Assembly (NCBI GenBank): GCA_964605155.1
Contig: CAZSAK010000007.1
Span: 30,188-94,187 of the forward strand
DNA: 64,000 bases
Source of the DNA: CAZSAK01 sp964605155
GTDB lineage: Bacteria; Pseudomonadota; Gammaproteobacteria; SZUA-140
Direction: 5' to 3'
The first letter of the stretch is position 1; each line of letters opens with the position of its first letter. Below are positions 26,701 to 34,597 of this stretch, piece after piece. The translations under genes and the position numbers were made by a program. Under the pieces are notes generated by a model. That model was not told where the DNA came from. It was given only the letters and a program-made list of their open reading frames with translations, and made no database searches.

Positions 26701-28085
26701 TTAAGACCATCTTCATCTGTATCCGGAATATCTGGGTCGGTACCAAGTAGTTGCTCTTCTGCATCAGTCAGCCCGTCACCATCTGAATCCGGCGGAACAA
26801 ACACGGAAGTATTGACCCGAGCAGTATCAGGATCACTGTCAATTGCGCCATCATTGACAATCAGCTGTGCTACATATATACCCTCCATGTCCGGAACAAA
26901 GAAAGGTGCCACAGTATTACTATCCTGCAGGCCGGAAATGCTACCTTCCGGTACTGTGATAAGCGACCATTGATATGTCAAAGTATCAACATCTGGATCA
27001 TGTGAGTTACTGCCATCCAATATAACTGAATCACCAACAAATGCATCAATGTCTTGGCCGGCATCTGCCAAGGGTTTGGAGTTTCGTGTTTTGATAACAA
27101 CACGGTCAGGTACACTATCTAGGTTGCCGTCATTGACGACAAGATCAAACTCATAAGTGCCCGGCAAATCGACTAGGAATGATGGCATTCCGATAAAGGC
27201 ATTATCCAGGCTTGCACTGCTTCCACTCGGCCTAGTGTCGAGGAACCAATGATAAGATAATGGATCGCCATCAACGTCTGATGAATTTGTTCCGTCAAGC
27301 TGGACAATATCACCTACAATAACACTCTGGTCGGTCCCGACATCAGCGACAGGCGCCGAGTTCAAAGTGGAAATCTCGACAGTATCCGGCTCGCTATCGT
27401 CCTGTCCATCATTGACCACCAGCGATATGATGTAAGTACCCGGTACATCAATTGTTAACCTCGGTGTCAAAGTATTTGAGTCAATCAGGGTCGCCGCGCT
27501 TCCAACTGCTTTGTATTGGAAACTCCATTGATAGGTTAAGGAATCCCCATCTGCGTCTGTTGAACCCGAACCATCAAGCAAAACAGCATCACTTACAAAG
27601 GTAGTCACATCTTGGCCTGCGTTGGCAACAGGACGAGCATTAGGTAGTGATTCTGCTTGACGGTAAATTATGGGCGTAAATGTAAACTTGGCCCTTCTGC
27701 TCAATTTTCTAAAAATAACGAAACGGTATCGAGTCTCTCCTGGTAAAAATACAGGATCAACAATTTCATGATAGGGGACACCCTCTGTGCTGATTGTAGT
27801 TGGCCAGACCACCGAAACGGATATTGTCGAAATGTTTTCTATTGCCAAATAAAGTGGACCTGTGAGAGGTAAATCTCCGGTATTGGTGAATGTTATCGCG
27901 TAAGTTTCATATTTATTAAATGGATTAAGGTCGATCTTGATGGAATTAAAATCAATATCTTCCGCTATCTGGTAGTCATTAAATGAAACTGAAGCAAATG
28001 CTATGCATGGCTTAATCATGAGTATGGGAAAACATACAGACAACCACAAATATGTGAATACTGTACATTTACTTATATGTATCAT
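20757..28085 (-). CDS. Exported PKD-TSP3-NHL-RHS mosaic protein with variable C-terminal tip
   Basis: A 2442-residue protein with an N-terminal signal sequence (hydrophobic 8-31). It continues with three PKD-like domains (about 150-240, 243-335, 336-427) and a calcium-binding thrombospondin type 3 stretch with repeated DTDGDGxxD units (about 430-525). A carboxypeptidase-regulatory-like domain (about 580-650) and NHL propeller repeats with YIADSANNRIRRV-type blades (about 1095-1460) come next, then YD/RHS repeats and an RHS core ending GRWTSKDP...DPVNRIDSLGL (about 2305-2340). The last 102 residues form a tip of unknown family with a His cluster near HTTGYYHDLL and a hydrophobic stretch. RHS shells encapsulate and release toxins or adhesive tips. 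GAGAGAGG precedes the ATG. Confidence 0.88.
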   Translation of the reverse strand: MIHISKCTVFTYLWLSVCFPILMIKPCIAFASVSFNDYQIAEDIDFNSIKIDLNPFNKYETYAITFTNTGDLPLTGPLYLAIENISTISVSVVWPTTISTEGVPYHEIVDPVFLPGETRYRFVIFRKLSRRAKFTFTPIIYRQAESLPNARPVANAGQDVTTFVSDAVLLDGSGSTDADGDSLTYQWSFQYKAVGSAATLIDSNTLTPRLTIDVPGTYIISLVVNDGQDDSEPDTVEISTLNSAPVADVGTDQSVIVGDIVQLDGTNSSDVDGDPLSYHWFLDTRPSGSSASLDNAFIGMPSFLVDLPGTYEFDLVVNDGNLDSVPDRVVIKTRNSKPLADAGQDIDAFVGDSVILDGSNSHDPDVDTLTYQWSLITVPEGSISGLQDSNTVAPFFVPDMEGIYVAQLIVNDGAIDSDPDTARVNTSVFVPPDSDGDGLTDAEEQLLGTDPDIPDTDEDGLNDGDEVTTYNTNPLDPDTDGDNLTDGDEINQFLTDPLLVDTDGDGFSDDVEISAGSDPNNQNDTLNGVLPRDPATVAPSLDRTVATSVFTATRFLYTGNNPIQTGVVEEAIEPKRTALLRGIVRDRYDQPLSGVKVTILGHPEFGQTITRLDGMFDMAVNGGSNLTVEYERDGYLSVQRIVNVPWQDYTWLPDIVMVSVDPQVTTIELNAAAPFQVAQGRVVTDSDGSRQATLLFSEGTHATMTMPDGTIQPLTTMNVRATEYTVGDNGPESMPAELPPSSGYTYAVEYTVDEAINAHATEVQFDKPVITYLENFIGFPVGSAVPAGYYDRINSNWVSSDNGRVIQILSVNNGVVDIDVDGSGQPADSTMLTTLGITTTEREQLPSLYTSGQTLWRVPITHFTPWDYNWPYGAPFDAKPPTVSNPVVDDFDKHDDPNCQDSSIIECENQILRESINVAGTPFSLNYSSDRAPGRNASSAIIQLSKDTVPASLKRIEVEITIAGRRLLYTFPPSPLQEMTFNWDGKDAYGRTLQGAQYARIKIIYVYDAIYLSQADFTRRYFGLPPLGVGEADEARGEIRLSDIDRVKLISGSGYNHTQALGGWSLNVVHEYVPNESTLYLGTGGRRTAQPAYLDLSTIISTIAGDGIFGYSGDGELALDAHLGGPRDVTTAADGSIYIADSANNRIRRVAPDGTITTVAGDGTADFSGDGGLATQAALNNPTAVSIGPNGELLISDSDNFRVRRVGTNGIITTVVGSLGPQELFSPSGCPAAGGRPGIPPSVGAPEGCLATEFIFTSPPGAVAADSDGSLYFVVPNDSRIFRVGPDGMVWIAAGTGSPGYNGDSIPAVQAQIRSPSDLLIAPDGTLIFSDSDNNRVRQISVDGIVSTIAGTGDSDYTGDNGPAESASLNFPTGIALDSSRALYIMDSGNNRVRKISSDGMIHTVIGNGASGQFVEGGLAKNTFIGESVGIAIGPDGRIFIPQPDVNRLYNVVISLPSFDGNEIIIPSKEGDKLYHFDQNGRHVSTTNAYTGEVLYQFEYQENYLADITDSDGNTTLIERDPGTHIPSAIISPDGLRTLLTLSSGGYLAQISNPAGEHYDFSYSQDGLLETLTDPRGNSSHMQYDLFGRLTQDDNAAGGGWDLERTDIPFGSQVDMTSALGHLTSYTTEKVFSPTRSVTGQRRLTINPDGTQAETISLNDGSTFITNPDGSTVFTQIGPDPRLGIQAPITSEMVIATPSGLTRTEDRERNILPANDLVLEDIVTINGRSFSSIFDNQDLSITKTTPLGRQTVMNVDGQFKVQDTSILGLNPVSYSYDARGRLSSITDGIGTDTRTTTLSYDFNGFVDNITDPLGRNISFDYDAAGRVTHRTLPDGRFVDYTYDANGNVTSITPPGRSAHVFNYIPVNLEQDYTPPIVSTGAEVTQYTYNLDKQLTQISRPDGRAIDIGYDTFGRLSSTTFSRGSVNYSYDSAGRLNQVDDPGGEVLNFTYDGVLPTTESWSGAVSGSVDLSYDNNFWISGVSVNASSITYSHDNDGLLTQAGNLILNRDALNGLLVGTSLGSVSTSNSYNGFGERQSMNSTYGGTSLYNASYTRDKLGRITVLTETIEGTTSTFNYTYDLAGRLIEVNRDGITTAVYNYDGNSNRIGGTNSEGPISATYDGQDKLLTYNGNVYNYNANGDLLTKTAQTATTSYNYDEFGNLTRVSLPGDMTIDYIVDGNNRRIGKKVNGTMTQGFLYQDQLNPVAELDGSNNVDSRFVYGSKSNVPDYMIKGGITYRIISDHLGSPRLVVNINDGSIAQRMDYGEFGNILNDTNPGFQPFGFAGGIYDQHTGLVRFGARDYDTQIGRWTSKDPIRFRGGDANLYGYVLDDPVNRIDSLGLDWFRPQDHPYKVGRPGTIVPEGKGEIGGYLDDYGPAWHTTGYYHDLLVETATLYGIPDTLINIPTIPIVYVFSVGVEIGNSIQRIFGYEGLQHIPRYRKTCL

Positions 28086-28421
28086 GTCCTCTCTCTCGAT
28101 AATGTCTGGGGTTATTACGAGGCAAAATATTTTTATATTTTCTTAATTTGATTTGTTCATAACCAATCAATGATCCCGGTATATATTCATATACGTATGC
28201 AATAATGCCAAAGACTGATACGCGATCTGAAAGCTGTCAATTACCCAAATGACCTAACCCAAATGGGCTAGTCTTACATTCCACTAACCATAATTGACTT
28301 TCAGTAACCCCAAACATCTCACTTAGCACAAACAGGATTAAGCAGGTATTTTATTTACAAATTGATTTGTCAATCTCCCCCAAACCGTTACAATTGCATG
28401 AGTTTTGATTGAGAGAGGTTC
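28086..28421. other. Divergent intergenic region between the RHS gene and pyrE
   Basis: 336 bp with no gene, AT-rich next to the RHS side. ACCCAAATG occurs twice 14 bp apart (28243-28251, 28257-28265), the second copy inside a CCCA-AA-TGGG palindrome. The pyrE promoter lies at the right end. No integrase, tRNA or attachment-site repeat was recognised. Confidence 0.5.
28367..28394 (+). promoter_or_regulatory. Candidate sigma-70 promoter for pyrE
   Basis: TTGTCA (28367-28372, 5 of 6) and TACAAT (28389-28394, 5 of 6) are separated by 16 bp. Initiation near 28401 would leave a leader of about 20 bases carrying the GAGAGAGG ribosome site. There is no room for an attenuator of the E. coli pyrE type. 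Confidence 0.65.
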
Positions 28422-29072
28422 ATGCAGGATTATCAGCACGACTTTTTTGACTTTGTGATTGCCAGTGGTGTGCTGCGCTTTGGCGAGTTCACGCTGAAGT
28501 CAGGGCGCACCAGTCCGTATTTCTTCAACAGCGGGATGTTCAATACCGGTACGGCGATGGCGAGGCTTGGAGGGTATTATGCCGAGGCGATCCAGAATTC
28601 CGGCGTATCGTTCGATATGCTGTTCGGGCCCGCCTACAAGGGTATTCCCCTGGTGGTCGCGACTGCGATCGCCTTTCATAATGAACATAGACGTAATGTT
28701 CCGTATGCCTTCAACCGCAAGGAGGCGAAGAAACACGGTGAGGGTGGCGTGATCGTCGGCGCGCCACTGTCCGGCAAGGTACTGGTAGTGGATGACGTGA
28801 TCTCTGCCGGGACATCGATACGCGAGTCACACGCGATCATATCAGAGGCCGGTGCGGCCATGTCCGCCGTTGCGATCGCGCTCGACCGGCAGGAACGCGG
28901 TACCGGTAAAAAATCGGCAATCCAGGAGGTCGAATCTCAGTACGGGATCAAGGTGGTGAGTATCGCGGACCTTGCCACGTTGATCGAGTATCTGTCTACA
29001 AGAACAGATCCTGACATGGCCGAGGTGCTGGAAAAGATTAAGGCTTATCAAGCAGATTACGGCACACATTAA
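28422..29072 (+). CDS. pyrE: Orotate phosphoribosyltransferase PyrE
   Basis: A 216-residue enzyme converting orotate and PRPP to OMP in pyrimidine synthesis. Marks are FTLKSGRTSPYFFNSG (residues 23-38), the PAYKGIPL loop (about 70-77), FNRKEAKKHGEGG (catalytic Lys loop, about 97-109) and the PRPP-binding VLVVDDVISAGTS (about 120-132). The ATG has GAGAGAGG three bases upstream. Its stop overlaps the stop of the convergent TSUP gene. In Pseudomonas-like genomes pyrE lies near argB-algC-dut-coaBC, as here, but two other genes intervene. Confidence 0.97.
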   Translation: MQDYQHDFFDFVIASGVLRFGEFTLKSGRTSPYFFNSGMFNTGTAMARLGGYYAEAIQNSGVSFDMLFGPAYKGIPLVVATAIAFHNEHRRNVPYAFNRKEAKKHGEGGVIVGAPLSGKVLVVDDVISAGTSIRESHAIISEAGAAMSAVAIALDRQERGTGKKSAIQEVESQYGIKVVSIADLATLIEYLSTRTDPDMAEVLEKIKAYQADYGTH

Positions 29073-29824
29073 CCTATAATCAGTTTCGCACCGATCAGCA
29101 GCGTAATGATCTCGAAGGCACGCTTGATCAGGCGATTGCCCTTGACGATCGCCATGTGCGCGCCGGTATAGCCGCCAAGGATTGACCCGAGTAGCAGTGC
29201 CGGCAGCCATGTCCAGCGGATATCGCCGAGTATTCCCAGTGTCAGCGCACCCGTGCCGTTCCAGAACATACCGACCAGGATCAGGGTATAGGCCACCGCG
29301 CGCTTGTAGTCGAGTCCGAACCAGGTCACCAGCCACAGCGTGACAAACAGTCCGGTGCCTGAGGTCAGCGAGCCGTTGAGCACGCCGATGACGAACAGGA
29401 CGATACCTCCGATGATATAGCCGCTGCGGTCGCGGTTGATGGGCGCGTGGATCTGCCCGAGCCGGGGCCTAAGCCACGAATAGACACCCAGCCCTACGGT
29501 CAGTACACCGAGGGCGATCTCCGCTGCGCGGTCCGGTACATTGAGTATCAGGCTCGCCCCCAGTACCACCCCCGGTACGCCTGTGGCCAGAATAAACCCG
29601 GCAAAGCGCCTTTCCAGCGTTTCCTCCTTAAGATGACGCAGTGTCGCGCCGATACCTAATGCAACGGAGGCCACTTTATGGGTGGCCAGGGCGACACCGA
29701 ACGGCAGGCCGAGAAAGATCAACGCGGGGAGTTGAATAAGCCCTGCCCCGCCCCCTGCAAACGCCGAAAAGATATTGGCGATCAAAGATACCAGAAACAA
29801 GATGATTTGATCGGACCAGTCCAA
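29069..29824 (-). CDS. TSUP family (TauE/SafE-like) anion exporter
   Basis: A 251-residue membrane protein with about eight hydrophobic segments and the TSUP marks FAGGGAGLIQLPALIFLGLP (near residues 23-42) and a second half-repeat containing GSLTSGTGLF. Family members export sulfite, sulfoacetate or related organosulfur anions across the inner membrane. The substrate is unassigned here. The reading starts at TTG 29824, since the next Met would remove the first membrane segment. It is convergent with pyrE (stop codons overlap) and divergent from the DUF4124 gene. It interrupts the common argB-pyrE neighbourhood. Confidence 0.85.
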   Translation of the reverse strand: MDWSDQIILFLVSLIANIFSAFAGGGAGLIQLPALIFLGLPFGVALATHKVASVALGIGATLRHLKEETLERRFAGFILATGVPGVVLGASLILNVPDRAAEIALGVLTVGLGVYSWLRPRLGQIHAPINRDRSGYIIGGIVLFVIGVLNGSLTSGTGLFVTLWLVTWFGLDYKRAVAYTLILVGMFWNGTGALTLGILGDIRWTWLPALLLGSILGGYTGAHMAIVKGNRLIKRAFEIITLLIGAKLIIG

Positions 29825-29890
29825 TGTGCAATGCCTGTAATCAAGTCAATGAATATTCGCCTACTTTATAATATGAATAGAATATATACG

Positions 29891-30580
29891 ATGCCTGCAA
29901 TGAGAATGATGAAATCCACTGCGTCATCTCCTTCTAAAGAGAGAAGTCATACCTATGGGATTGTGTCGATGATCCTCCTGGTGACCGGCATGATGTGGCT
30001 GTGCGGTAATGCGCATGCCGCCAAACTCTACAAGTGGGTGGATGAGAACGGCATGGTGCATTTCAGTGATAGCATCCCACCGCAGGCGATCAAGAAGCAA
30101 CATTCAGAGATCGACCAGCGCGGCTTCGAGACCAGGACCGTCGAGGCGGCGAAGACACCCGCGGAGATCGAGGAGATGAAGCGTCAGCATGCGCTCAAGG
30201 CCGAACAGGAACGTCTTGCAAAAGAACGGGCCGAACAGGATCGTATCCTGCTGGATACCTTCAGCAGCGAAGACGAGATCATCGCGGCACGGGACAGGCA
30301 GATTGCTACCATCGAGGCATCCAACCAGCTCGCGCTCAGTTCCATCGACAGCCTGACCCACAAGCTGCAGGATCAAACCAGTCGAGCCGCGGATTACGAA
30401 CGCCAAGGTCAGGAAGTCCCCCAGGAGGTTCTCGACGAGATCGACAAGGTCAAACGCCTGATCGAGATGCGCCGTGCATCGATCAGGACCAGGAAACAGG
30501 AACAACACACATTGAAAGAGAAGTACCAGGCCTATGTAGACAGATTCAGGGAACTGAAGAACAGTAACCGGAACCTGTAG
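29891..30580 (+). CDS. DUF4124 periplasmic protein with coiled coil
   Basis: A 229-residue protein (start among several close Met codons is uncertain; TATAAT at 29867-29872 suggests a start at or after 29891). A signal peptide (about 24-43) ends AHA before AKLYKWVDENGMVHFSD, the conserved DUF4124 head (about 44-60) found in many gammaproteobacterial envelope proteins. The rest is a long charged helix, likely coiled coil (about 85-225). The function is unknown; a periplasmic or cell-wall location is likely. It is convergent with argB, 13 bp apart. Confidence 0.82.
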   Translation: MPAMRMMKSTASSPSKERSHTYGIVSMILLVTGMMWLCGNAHAAKLYKWVDENGMVHFSDSIPPQAIKKQHSEIDQRGFETRTVEAAKTPAEIEEMKRQHALKAEQERLAKERAEQDRILLDTFSSEDEIIAARDRQIATIEASNQLALSSIDSLTHKLQDQTSRAADYERQGQEVPQEVLDEIDKVKRLIEMRRASIRTRKQEQHTLKEKYQAYVDRFRELKNSNRNL

Positions 30581-30593
30581 TAGCAGTCTATCC

Positions 30594-31487
30594 CTATCGC
30601 CGTATCAGCGTACCGACACCTTCATCTGTAAAGATTTCCAGCAGTACCGCGTGCTCGACCCGGCCGTCGATGATATGCGCGGTGGCGACACCGCTCTGCA
30701 CGGCATCGAGCGCGCACTTGACCTTTGGCAGCATACCACCCTTGATCACACCTGAATCCAAGAGTGTGTGGACATCCTTTGCCGTCAGCCCCGACAACAC
30801 CTTGTTGTCGTTATCCAGCACACCGGCCGTGTTGGTCAACAAGATCAGTTTTTCCGCCTTGAGCACCTCGGCGATCTTACCCGCGACCAGGTCGGCGTTG
30901 ATGTTATAGGACTGGCCGTCATCACCGATACCAATCGGCGCAATCACCGGGATGAAGTTACCCTGCACCACCATGTTGACGACCTTGGCATTGACGCTCG
31001 CCACCTCTCCGACATGGCCGATGTCGATGATCTCCGGTGCGTTCATCTCGGGTGCGTTACGCGTGAAGGTGAGTTTTTTCGCCCGTAACAAGTCACCGTC
31101 CTTTCCCGTCAGGCCGACCGCGGAACCACCGTGATGATTGATCATGCTGACGATCTCCTTGTTGACCAGGCCGCCGAGCACCATCTCGACGATGTCCATG
31201 GTCTCGCTGTCGGTCACGCGCATTCCCTCGACAAAGCGGCTTTCCTTGCCGAGCTTCTCCAGCACTTCACCGATCTGAGGTCCGCCACCGTGCACGACCA
31301 CTGGATTCATGCCGACCAGCTTCATCATCACCACGTCGCGGGCAAAACCGCTTTTCAGGGCATCGTCGACCATGGCGTTGCCGCCGTACTTGATCACGAT
31401 GGTCTTGCCGGCGAAGCGCTGGATGTAAGGCAGTGCCTCGGTCAGGACGTGGGCAATGTTAACGGCGGTGGTCTTGTTTATTGTCAT
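30594..31487 (-). CDS. argB: Acetylglutamate kinase ArgB
   Basis: A 297-residue amino-acid kinase phosphorylating N-acetylglutamate in arginine synthesis. Marks are VIKYGGNAM (residues 32-40, catalytic Lys), VVHGGGPQIG (about 64-73), and MLPKVKCALDAVQSGV with the second Lys near the C-terminus. The N-terminal helix (residues 8-27) is the type linked to hexameric, arginine-inhibited enzymes. No Shine-Dalgarno sequence is obvious before the ATG. The order coaBC-dut-algC-argB is conserved with Pseudomonas. Confidence 0.97.
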   Translation of the reverse strand: MTINKTTAVNIAHVLTEALPYIQRFAGKTIVIKYGGNAMVDDALKSGFARDVVMMKLVGMNPVVVHGGGPQIGEVLEKLGKESRFVEGMRVTDSETMDIVEMVLGGLVNKEIVSMINHHGGSAVGLTGKDGDLLRAKKLTFTRNAPEMNAPEIIDIGHVGEVASVNAKVVNMVVQGNFIPVIAPIGIGDDGQSYNINADLVAGKIAEVLKAEKLILLTNTAGVLDNDNKVLSGLTAKDVHTLLDSGVIKGGMLPKVKCALDAVQSGVATAHIIDGRVEHAVLLEIFTDEGVGTLIRR

Positions 31488-31558
31488 TATACTGTTAGAT
31501 TAACTTCTGGAGTGGAAATAATAAAGGCGCCTGAATCAATATTTGAATCAGAAAGGGA

Positions 31559-34111
31559 TCAAAACGGAAACGTCATTTCGGGTTTCAGCTTCAACATCGC
31601 CTGCTTGAACTGGTCCTGGATGCGCTTCAACGCCTGGCTGTTCTGCGCCTCGAAACGCAACACCAGGCACGGCGTGGTATTCGATGCCCGCACCAGCCCC
31701 CATCCATCCTCGAAGTCGGCGCGTATGCCGTCGATGGTCGTGATTCTCGCACCGGGAAAATGTGCCGCGGCTATCAGGTTGTTGATGAACTCTAAGTGTT
31801 CGTCTTCCGCCATGGTGATGTTGAGTTCGGGCGTGTTGACGGCGTTTGGCAACGCGCCGAATATTTCGCCGGACGACCGCGGGTCTTTAGCCAGGATCTC
31901 CAGCAGGCGCGCGGCGGTGTACAGACCGTCGTCGAAACCGTACCAGCGCTCCTTGAAAAAGATATGACCGCTCATCTCGCCTGCCAGCAGATCGCCCGTC
32001 TCCTGCAGTTTGGCCTTGATCAAGGAATGGCCGGTCTTCCACATCAAGGGCTTTCCGCCCTCGCGGGTGATGACCTCGGCAAGATGACTGCTGCACTTGA
32101 CATCATAGATGATCTCGGCGCCCGGATTGCGTGACAGGACATCCGTTGCATACAGCATCATCTGCCGGTCCGGCCAGATGACCTCGCCTTTTGAATCGAT
32201 CACTCCGAGACGATCACCGTCACCGTCGAAGGCAAGACCGACATCGGCATCTTGTTCCATCACCTCTGAAACGAGATCCTTGAGATTTTCGGGCTTGCTC
32301 GGATCTGGATGATGGTTCGGGAACTTGCCGTCAACCTCGCAAAACAGTTCATGGACCTCACAGCCGAGATCGCGCAGTAATTGTGGTGCGACTGCGCCCG
32401 CCACTCCGTTGCCGCAATCGACCACCACCCTGATGGGCCTTTGCAGCGTGATATCAGCGGTGATACGGGCGATGTAATCCGCAACGATGTCATGCGACTT
32501 GTACGTGCCTTCGCCCCGGGAATACCGACCACCCTCGATCCGCTTGCGCAAGGCCTGGATCATGGGACCGGATAGGGTTTTCCCGCCGAGCATGATCTTG
32601 AAACCGTTATAGGTGGGCGGATTATGGCTGCCGGTCACGATCACGCCGGAACCGGTTTTTAACTGGTAGGTTGCAAAATACAACACCGGTGTCGGCACCA
32701 TGCCGATGTCGATCACGTCCCTGCCGCTGTCGCGCAGGCCCTTGGCGAGCACGGCGGAAAAGCCTTTGCCCGACAGGCGGCCATCGCGGGCGACGACGAT
32801 CGTCTGCTGTTGGATTCGCTCTGCCTCGCTGCCGATGGCAAGCCCGATCTCGTAGACGAGTTCATCGGTCAGGGTATCACCGACGATGCCGCGTATATCA
32901 TAGGCCTTGAAGATCGAGGCCGGCACGGTCTTGCGGACAGGGGGCTGTTGTTGCTGGATCGTAGAAGCCTTATGCGGTTTGTCCAGCAGATCACCCTGCT
33001 GCTGTTTGATATCCAACCCCTTCTTGAGAGTTTGAGGCTGGGCCTGTTTTTTAGCCGCGGTCCTGGTCGGTGCGGGGTCACCCATGTTGAGGATGAAATG
33101 GGCCAGGTCCTGGTATGGTTTGAACCTCACAGGATAATGCGACCTGGCGTGTTTACTCCATTTTTCTAATACCAGGGTGTGCAGGGTTTTCTGGTCGCTG
33201 CGGATGGCGGCCATCAGTATCCTCACGAACAGTACGCTTATTATGATCATCACCAACACCAACATAGCGCCGCCGCCGTATATATAGATTAAACCCGCAT
33301 GTACCATTGCCGGATCCACCGCGGCGTAATAATCCACCGACCAACGGGTACCACCGACCGGCACACTTGCCACCATGGTGGCCCCCTTCAGGGATGCGTC
33401 CCCCTTGACGGCCAGGCTCGTCCCCACGGGATCGTTGCCATGCTGAACGAGTTCGGCAAAACCCTCTGGCATATCCACCTTCGTTAACATCGAGGTGATC
33501 TTGCCGGCGGGGAACGATAACAACAGGCTGCCGAGGAAGTTACGACTACTGTCAAATATCGGTGTCACGACATCGAAGTGTTGTATGGGAGTACCCAGTG
33601 TATGGGCCTCGATGGATGGCGGTTTGCCCTGGATCTCCGCAAATCCGAGCAAATCGATATCGGCAAAGGACAGCGCTGGATAGTCCCCGGCCTCGAGTTG
33701 ATCAACACCTGACTTGATAAGCCTGATCCGGATGGCTTCGGGGACCAGTTGATGCAGTCGCTGCTCCGCCTGTTGCAGCGCTGTATCGACGTTTGCCGAC
33801 AGTGGACCGATCAGTGACGGGTCGCTCGCCAGTATCCCCGCCCGGGCACGGTAGGCCTGTATCGTTGCGTGTACCTGCGCGGCGATCCTTTGCGCCTCAA
33901 GCCGGTTTAACTGTTGTTGCTGTACCTGTTGTTGCTGAAGAAACCACTGACCCGCAAGGTAGGCCGCGACGATGATCGCCAAGGATGCGAGCGCACACCA
34001 CAAGAAGCTGACCTTGCCGATGGTCAATGACCCAACCTGTGATCCACCCCGTTTGGCCGATTTTTCAGGCGCAGGTTGTTTGTCTTTGGATCGCGAGGAT
34101 GCAGGTGTCAT
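31559..34111 (-). CDS. algC: Membrane-anchored phosphomannomutase/phosphoglucomutase (AlgC family, long form)
   Basis: An 850-residue protein. The first 395 residues contain membrane segment 1 (about 32-56), an extracytoplasmic sensor-like domain (60-265), membrane segment 2 (about 270-297) and a Gln-rich linker. The catalytic part (about 398-850) is an alpha-D-phosphohexomutase with the phosphoserine loop VTGSHNPP (Ser495), metal loop FDGDGDR and sugar loop GEMSGH. It interconverts mannose/glucose 1- and 6-phosphates for LPS core, exopolysaccharide and possibly glycogen supply. Longer AlgC forms with a membrane domain are known in Pseudomonas. It lies between dut and argB. Confidence 0.93.
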   Translation of the reverse strand: MTPASSRSKDKQPAPEKSAKRGGSQVGSLTIGKVSFLWCALASLAIIVAAYLAGQWFLQQQQVQQQQLNRLEAQRIAAQVHATIQAYRARAGILASDPSLIGPLSANVDTALQQAEQRLHQLVPEAIRIRLIKSGVDQLEAGDYPALSFADIDLLGFAEIQGKPPSIEAHTLGTPIQHFDVVTPIFDSSRNFLGSLLLSFPAGKITSMLTKVDMPEGFAELVQHGNDPVGTSLAVKGDASLKGATMVASVPVGGTRWSVDYYAAVDPAMVHAGLIYIYGGGAMLVLVMIIISVLFVRILMAAIRSDQKTLHTLVLEKWSKHARSHYPVRFKPYQDLAHFILNMGDPAPTRTAAKKQAQPQTLKKGLDIKQQQGDLLDKPHKASTIQQQQPPVRKTVPASIFKAYDIRGIVGDTLTDELVYEIGLAIGSEAERIQQQTIVVARDGRLSGKGFSAVLAKGLRDSGRDVIDIGMVPTPVLYFATYQLKTGSGVIVTGSHNPPTYNGFKIMLGGKTLSGPMIQALRKRIEGGRYSRGEGTYKSHDIVADYIARITADITLQRPIRVVVDCGNGVAGAVAPQLLRDLGCEVHELFCEVDGKFPNHHPDPSKPENLKDLVSEVMEQDADVGLAFDGDGDRLGVIDSKGEVIWPDRQMMLYATDVLSRNPGAEIIYDVKCSSHLAEVITREGGKPLMWKTGHSLIKAKLQETGDLLAGEMSGHIFFKERWYGFDDGLYTAARLLEILAKDPRSSGEIFGALPNAVNTPELNITMAEDEHLEFINNLIAAAHFPGARITTIDGIRADFEDGWGLVRASNTTPCLVLRFEAQNSQALKRIQDQFKQAMLKLKPEMTFPF

Positions 34112-34141
34112 GGGTCGTTGTATGGTGTCGCGAAGCCCTTA

Positions 34142-34597
34142 TCAATGCCGGCCAGAGTGGCCAAAACCACCGACGCCGCGCCGGCTGGCATCAAAGTCCT
34201 CGACGATATCAAACTCGGCCTGTATCACCGGGACAAAGACCATTTGTGCAATGCGCTCACCGATCTCGATCATGAACGGCTTGTCGCCTCGATTCCAGCA
34301 TGATACGAACACCTGCCCCTGGTAATCCGAATCGATCAGCCCGACGAGATTGCCCAGCACGATGCCGTGTTTGTGTCCCAGCCCCGAGCGCGGCAGGATG
34401 ATGGCCGCGACTGACGGGTCGGCGACGTGGATTGCCAGGCCGGTCGGTATCAGTTCGGTCTGCCCCGGCTTGATCTCCAGTGGGGATTCCAGGCAGGCCC
34501 GCAGGTCCATTCCAGCCGAGCCGTCGGTGGCGTAATGCGGCAGGGGAAACTCGCTGCCCAGGCGTGGATCAAGAATCTTGAGTTCTATTTTTTGCAT
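34142..34597 (-). CDS. dut: dUTP pyrophosphatase Dut
   Basis: A 151-residue trimeric dUTPase hydrolysing dUTP to dUMP. The five motifs are visible: AGMDLRA (motif 1), PRSGLGHKHG (motif 2), LIDSDYQG (motif 3 with catalytic Asp), RIAQMVFVP (motif 4), RGVGGFGHSG (motif 5, near the C-terminus). The ATG at 34597, with AGAGAG six bases upstream, is preferred over 34612 because it gives the usual M-x-K-I-x-L-K-I-L-D start. It lies inside the end of coaBC, overlapping by 29 bp. Confidence 0.96.
   Translation of the reverse strand: MQKIELKILDPRLGSEFPLPHYATDGSAGMDLRACLESPLEIKPGQTELIPTGLAIHVADPSVAAIILPRSGLGHKHGIVLGNLVGLIDSDYQGQVFVSCWNRGDKPFMIEIGERIAQMVFVPVIQAEFDIVEDFDASRRGVGGFGHSGRH

Noticed and set aside
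20087..28421. Integrated phage or ICE carrying the RHS gene
   Set aside because: No integrase, structural phage gene, conjugation gene, tRNA or flanking att repeat was recognised; only composition and a short repeat hint at transfer.
31131..31967. 278-codon plus-strand frame across argB and algC
   Set aside because: It spans parts of two well-supported genes on the other strand and the gap between them.
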